The notes beneath the pieces were generated by a model. It saw nothing but the letters and a program-made list of their open reading frames with translations, was not told the origin of the DNA and searched no databases. This document shows, in pieces, positions 62,511 to 64,000 of a stretch of 64,000 nt of DNA (its first letter is position 1; the number at the start of each line of letters is the position of its first letter). This stretch comes from Flectonema sp. DT1601 (taxonomy: Eukaryota; Euglenozoa; Diplonemea; Diplonemida; Diplonemidae). Made by a program: the position numbers and the translations under genes. The stretch is taken from NCBI GenBank assembly GCA_964019425.1, contig OZ025786.1:310001-374000 (forward strand), read 5' to 3'.

Positions 62511-64000
62511 ATGGGAAACTCTATTTCCACAATGAGCCCTCCAAAGGCGGTGACCAGAGTTGTCAGCGTTTATATTTTATTTTTGGTATACAAATGGTCG
62601 AAGAGAGCTGCAACTAGAAACATGTTGCAAGAAAGAGCAACAAAGAAGAGAGGGGAGAGAGATGCGAAGAGAAAGAACGAATTTGGGGAGTTGAACTTTG
62701 CAAAGTGCGCTGATAATTTGAAAATTATTAATATGACTGCCGGAGAGCTACTTGAAGCGATGAACAAGAGCGAGCTTTCATCAGAACAGATTGTTACCGC
62801 TATTTGCGCTCGTGCAAAGCAAGCTGGTGAAGAATTGGACCTCTGCGCTGAAGAAAACTACACAAACGCCATCAAAGAGGCTCGTCTATGCGACGAAGAA
62901 CGCAAAGCTGGTAAGCTCAGAGGTCTTCTACACGGTCTTCCTATTTCTATAAAAGATCAAATCCACTTAAAGGGATTTGACAGCACTTGCGGACTAGCAT
63001 GCAGAGTTGGAAAACCTCTCACATACACATCATGTTTAATTCAATTGTTATTAAATGAAGGAGCTATTCCTTACGTCAGATCAAATATCCCACAGTCTTT
63101 AATGTTACCAGAATCATTTAATGCTATTTGGGGTGTTGCTAAGAACCCATACGACAAGACAAGAACTCCTGGAGGAAGTAGTGGAGGAGAAGGTGGTTTA
63201 GTAGCTTGTGGAGCATCTCCGTTAGGTATCGGAACTGATATCGGAGGTTCAATTAGAATTCCTGCAGCTTTCTGTGGTGTTTGTGGATTCAAACCAACAC
63301 CTCAAAGAGTATCAGGACATGGTTGTGGTGTACCTCGTCCTGGTGATTCAACTGGTCAGAATGGAATTCCTTCTGTCGCTGGTCCACTTGCCAGATCAGT
63401 GTCTGACTTAGAACTTGTTATGCAGATCTGGTGTGGCGCTACTAACGACTCTCCTTCGATGAGTGATTTCGATACAACAGTTCCGAGATCTCCTTGGATC
63501 CCTCACACTGAAAAGATGAAATTTGGATATTTCATCAATGACGGTTTCTTCCCACCCAGCCCTTGCTACGAACGTGCCGTAGAAGCGACTGTAGCTGCGG
63601 TAAGAGCTGCTGGTTATGAAGTTGTTCCTATTAAGTTTGACTTAAGCGAGGAAGCTTTTAGCTATATTAAGTTAAGTGCTGCTGAGGGAAACATGCGAGG
63701 ATTTATTGACGGATTAGAAGGTGAAAAGCTCCACGAGTACTACAGTTTCTTGTACAACGTATCAAACATGCCAACTATGGTGCGTAATGCTGTAGTTTCT
63801 ATTCAAAAGATTATGGGAAAGAACAGAATGTCTTCTCTTGTCAACTGTGGTAGAAAACTAGACACTTACCAGTACTGGGCAGCTATTAATGTCAGAAACA
63901 AACAGAAGAATGCTTTCACTGAGTACATGCAACAGAATGGTATCTCTGCTGTATTATCTCCAGGGATGGGGATGTCGGCATTTAAACACGGAGGGTCAAC
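62511..64000 (+). CDS. FAAH: Fatty acid amide hydrolase (amidase signature family), 3' end cut by window
   Basis: Open for 496 codons to the window edge. The N-terminus MGNSISTM fits a myristoylation signal and is followed by one hydrophobic segment (about residues 15-31, RVVSVYILFLVYKW), as in membrane-bound FAAH. The amidase signature core is complete, with the Ser-cisSer-Lys triad: K148 in PISIKDQ, S223 in PGGSSGGEG and S247 in GTDIGGSIRIPA. The spacings (75 and 24) equal those of mammalian FAAH (K142, S217, S241). The enzyme hydrolyses N-acyl amides such as N-acylethanolamines to fatty acid and amine. About 50-100 C-terminal residues are probably missing. The acceptor is TTGTTCTCATCAG at about 62470-62482, followed by an A run. 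Confidence 0.92.
   Translation, partial: MGNSISTMSPPKAVTRVVSVYILFLVYKWSKRAATRNMLQERATKKRGERDAKRKNEFGELNFAKCADNLKIINMTAGELLEAMNKSELSSEQIVTAICARAKQAGEELDLCAEENYTNAIKEARLCDEERKAGKLRGLLHGLPISIKDQIHLKGFDSTCGLACRVGKPLTYTSCLIQLLLNEGAIPYVRSNIPQSLMLPESFNAIWGVAKNPYDKTRTPGGSSGGEGGLVACGASPLGIGTDIGGSIRIPAAFCGVCGFKPTPQRVSGHGCGVPRPGDSTGQNGIPSVAGPLARSVSDLELVMQIWCGATNDSPSMSDFDTTVPRSPWIPHTEKMKFGYFINDGFFPPSPCYERAVEATVAAVRAAGYEVVPIKFDLSEEAFSYIKLSAAEGNMRGFIDGLEGEKLHEYYSFLYNVSNMPTMVRNAVVSIQKIMGKNRMSSLVNCGRKLDTYQYWAAINVRNKQKNAFTEYMQQNGISAVLSPGMGMSAFKHGGS

Overview
This is a eukaryotic nuclear window, AT-rich and full of long homopolymer T and A runs. It most likely comes from a euglenozoan (a kinetoplastid or close relative). 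Three observations support this. Every convincing gene lies on the + strand, as in a directional polycistronic cluster. Most start codons sit a short way downstream of a pyrimidine tract plus AG, the signature of spliced-leader trans-splicing. The window also carries a large family of lysine/alanine-rich HMG-box proteins with short mitochondrial presequences, resembling kinetoplast-associated DNA-packaging proteins. At least three gene types contain short cis-introns (GTATGT or GTGTGT...AG, 54-111 nt). That would be unusual for trypanosomatids and suggests a deeper branch. The exact species cannot be named from the sequence.

Layout. 1-217: 3' end of an unidentified membrane protein. 1.1-13.1 kb: an OTU/WW protein, a long coiled-coil protein, a TMEM230-like membrane protein (intron), a two-RRM RNA-binding protein (intron), an all-helical probable organellar protein, and a protein with a duplicated zinc module. 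13.1-24.5 kb: a gene-poor stretch of homopolymers, small interspersed repeats and foldbacks. 24.5-30.0 kb: a small membrane-anchored protein, an unusual duplicated VWA/transmembrane protein, and a DPY-30-like/zeta-fold kinase/glutaredoxin fusion. 30.0-36.4 kb: a second gene-poor stretch. 36.4-57.1 kb: a tandem array of about 1.9-kb units, made of a pseudogene, a divergent gene, a relic and ten very similar two-exon HMG-box genes. 57.8-64.0 kb: an F-box-like protein, an acidic protein, a PH-like/helical protein, a SNIP1/Pml1 FHA splicing factor and a fatty acid amide hydrolase that runs off the end.

The two most unusual items are the following. (1) The 853-residue protein at 25612-28173 has two VWA domains, and each is split right after its metal-binding DxSxS/T loop by an even number of transmembrane segments (about eight and two). 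(2) The KAP-like array has an intron that cuts the HMG box. Its copies differ mainly by in-frame gain or loss of 12- and 18-residue basic modules. A third item is a five-copy, poly(A)-tailed, foldback SINE-like family scattered through the intergenic DNA.
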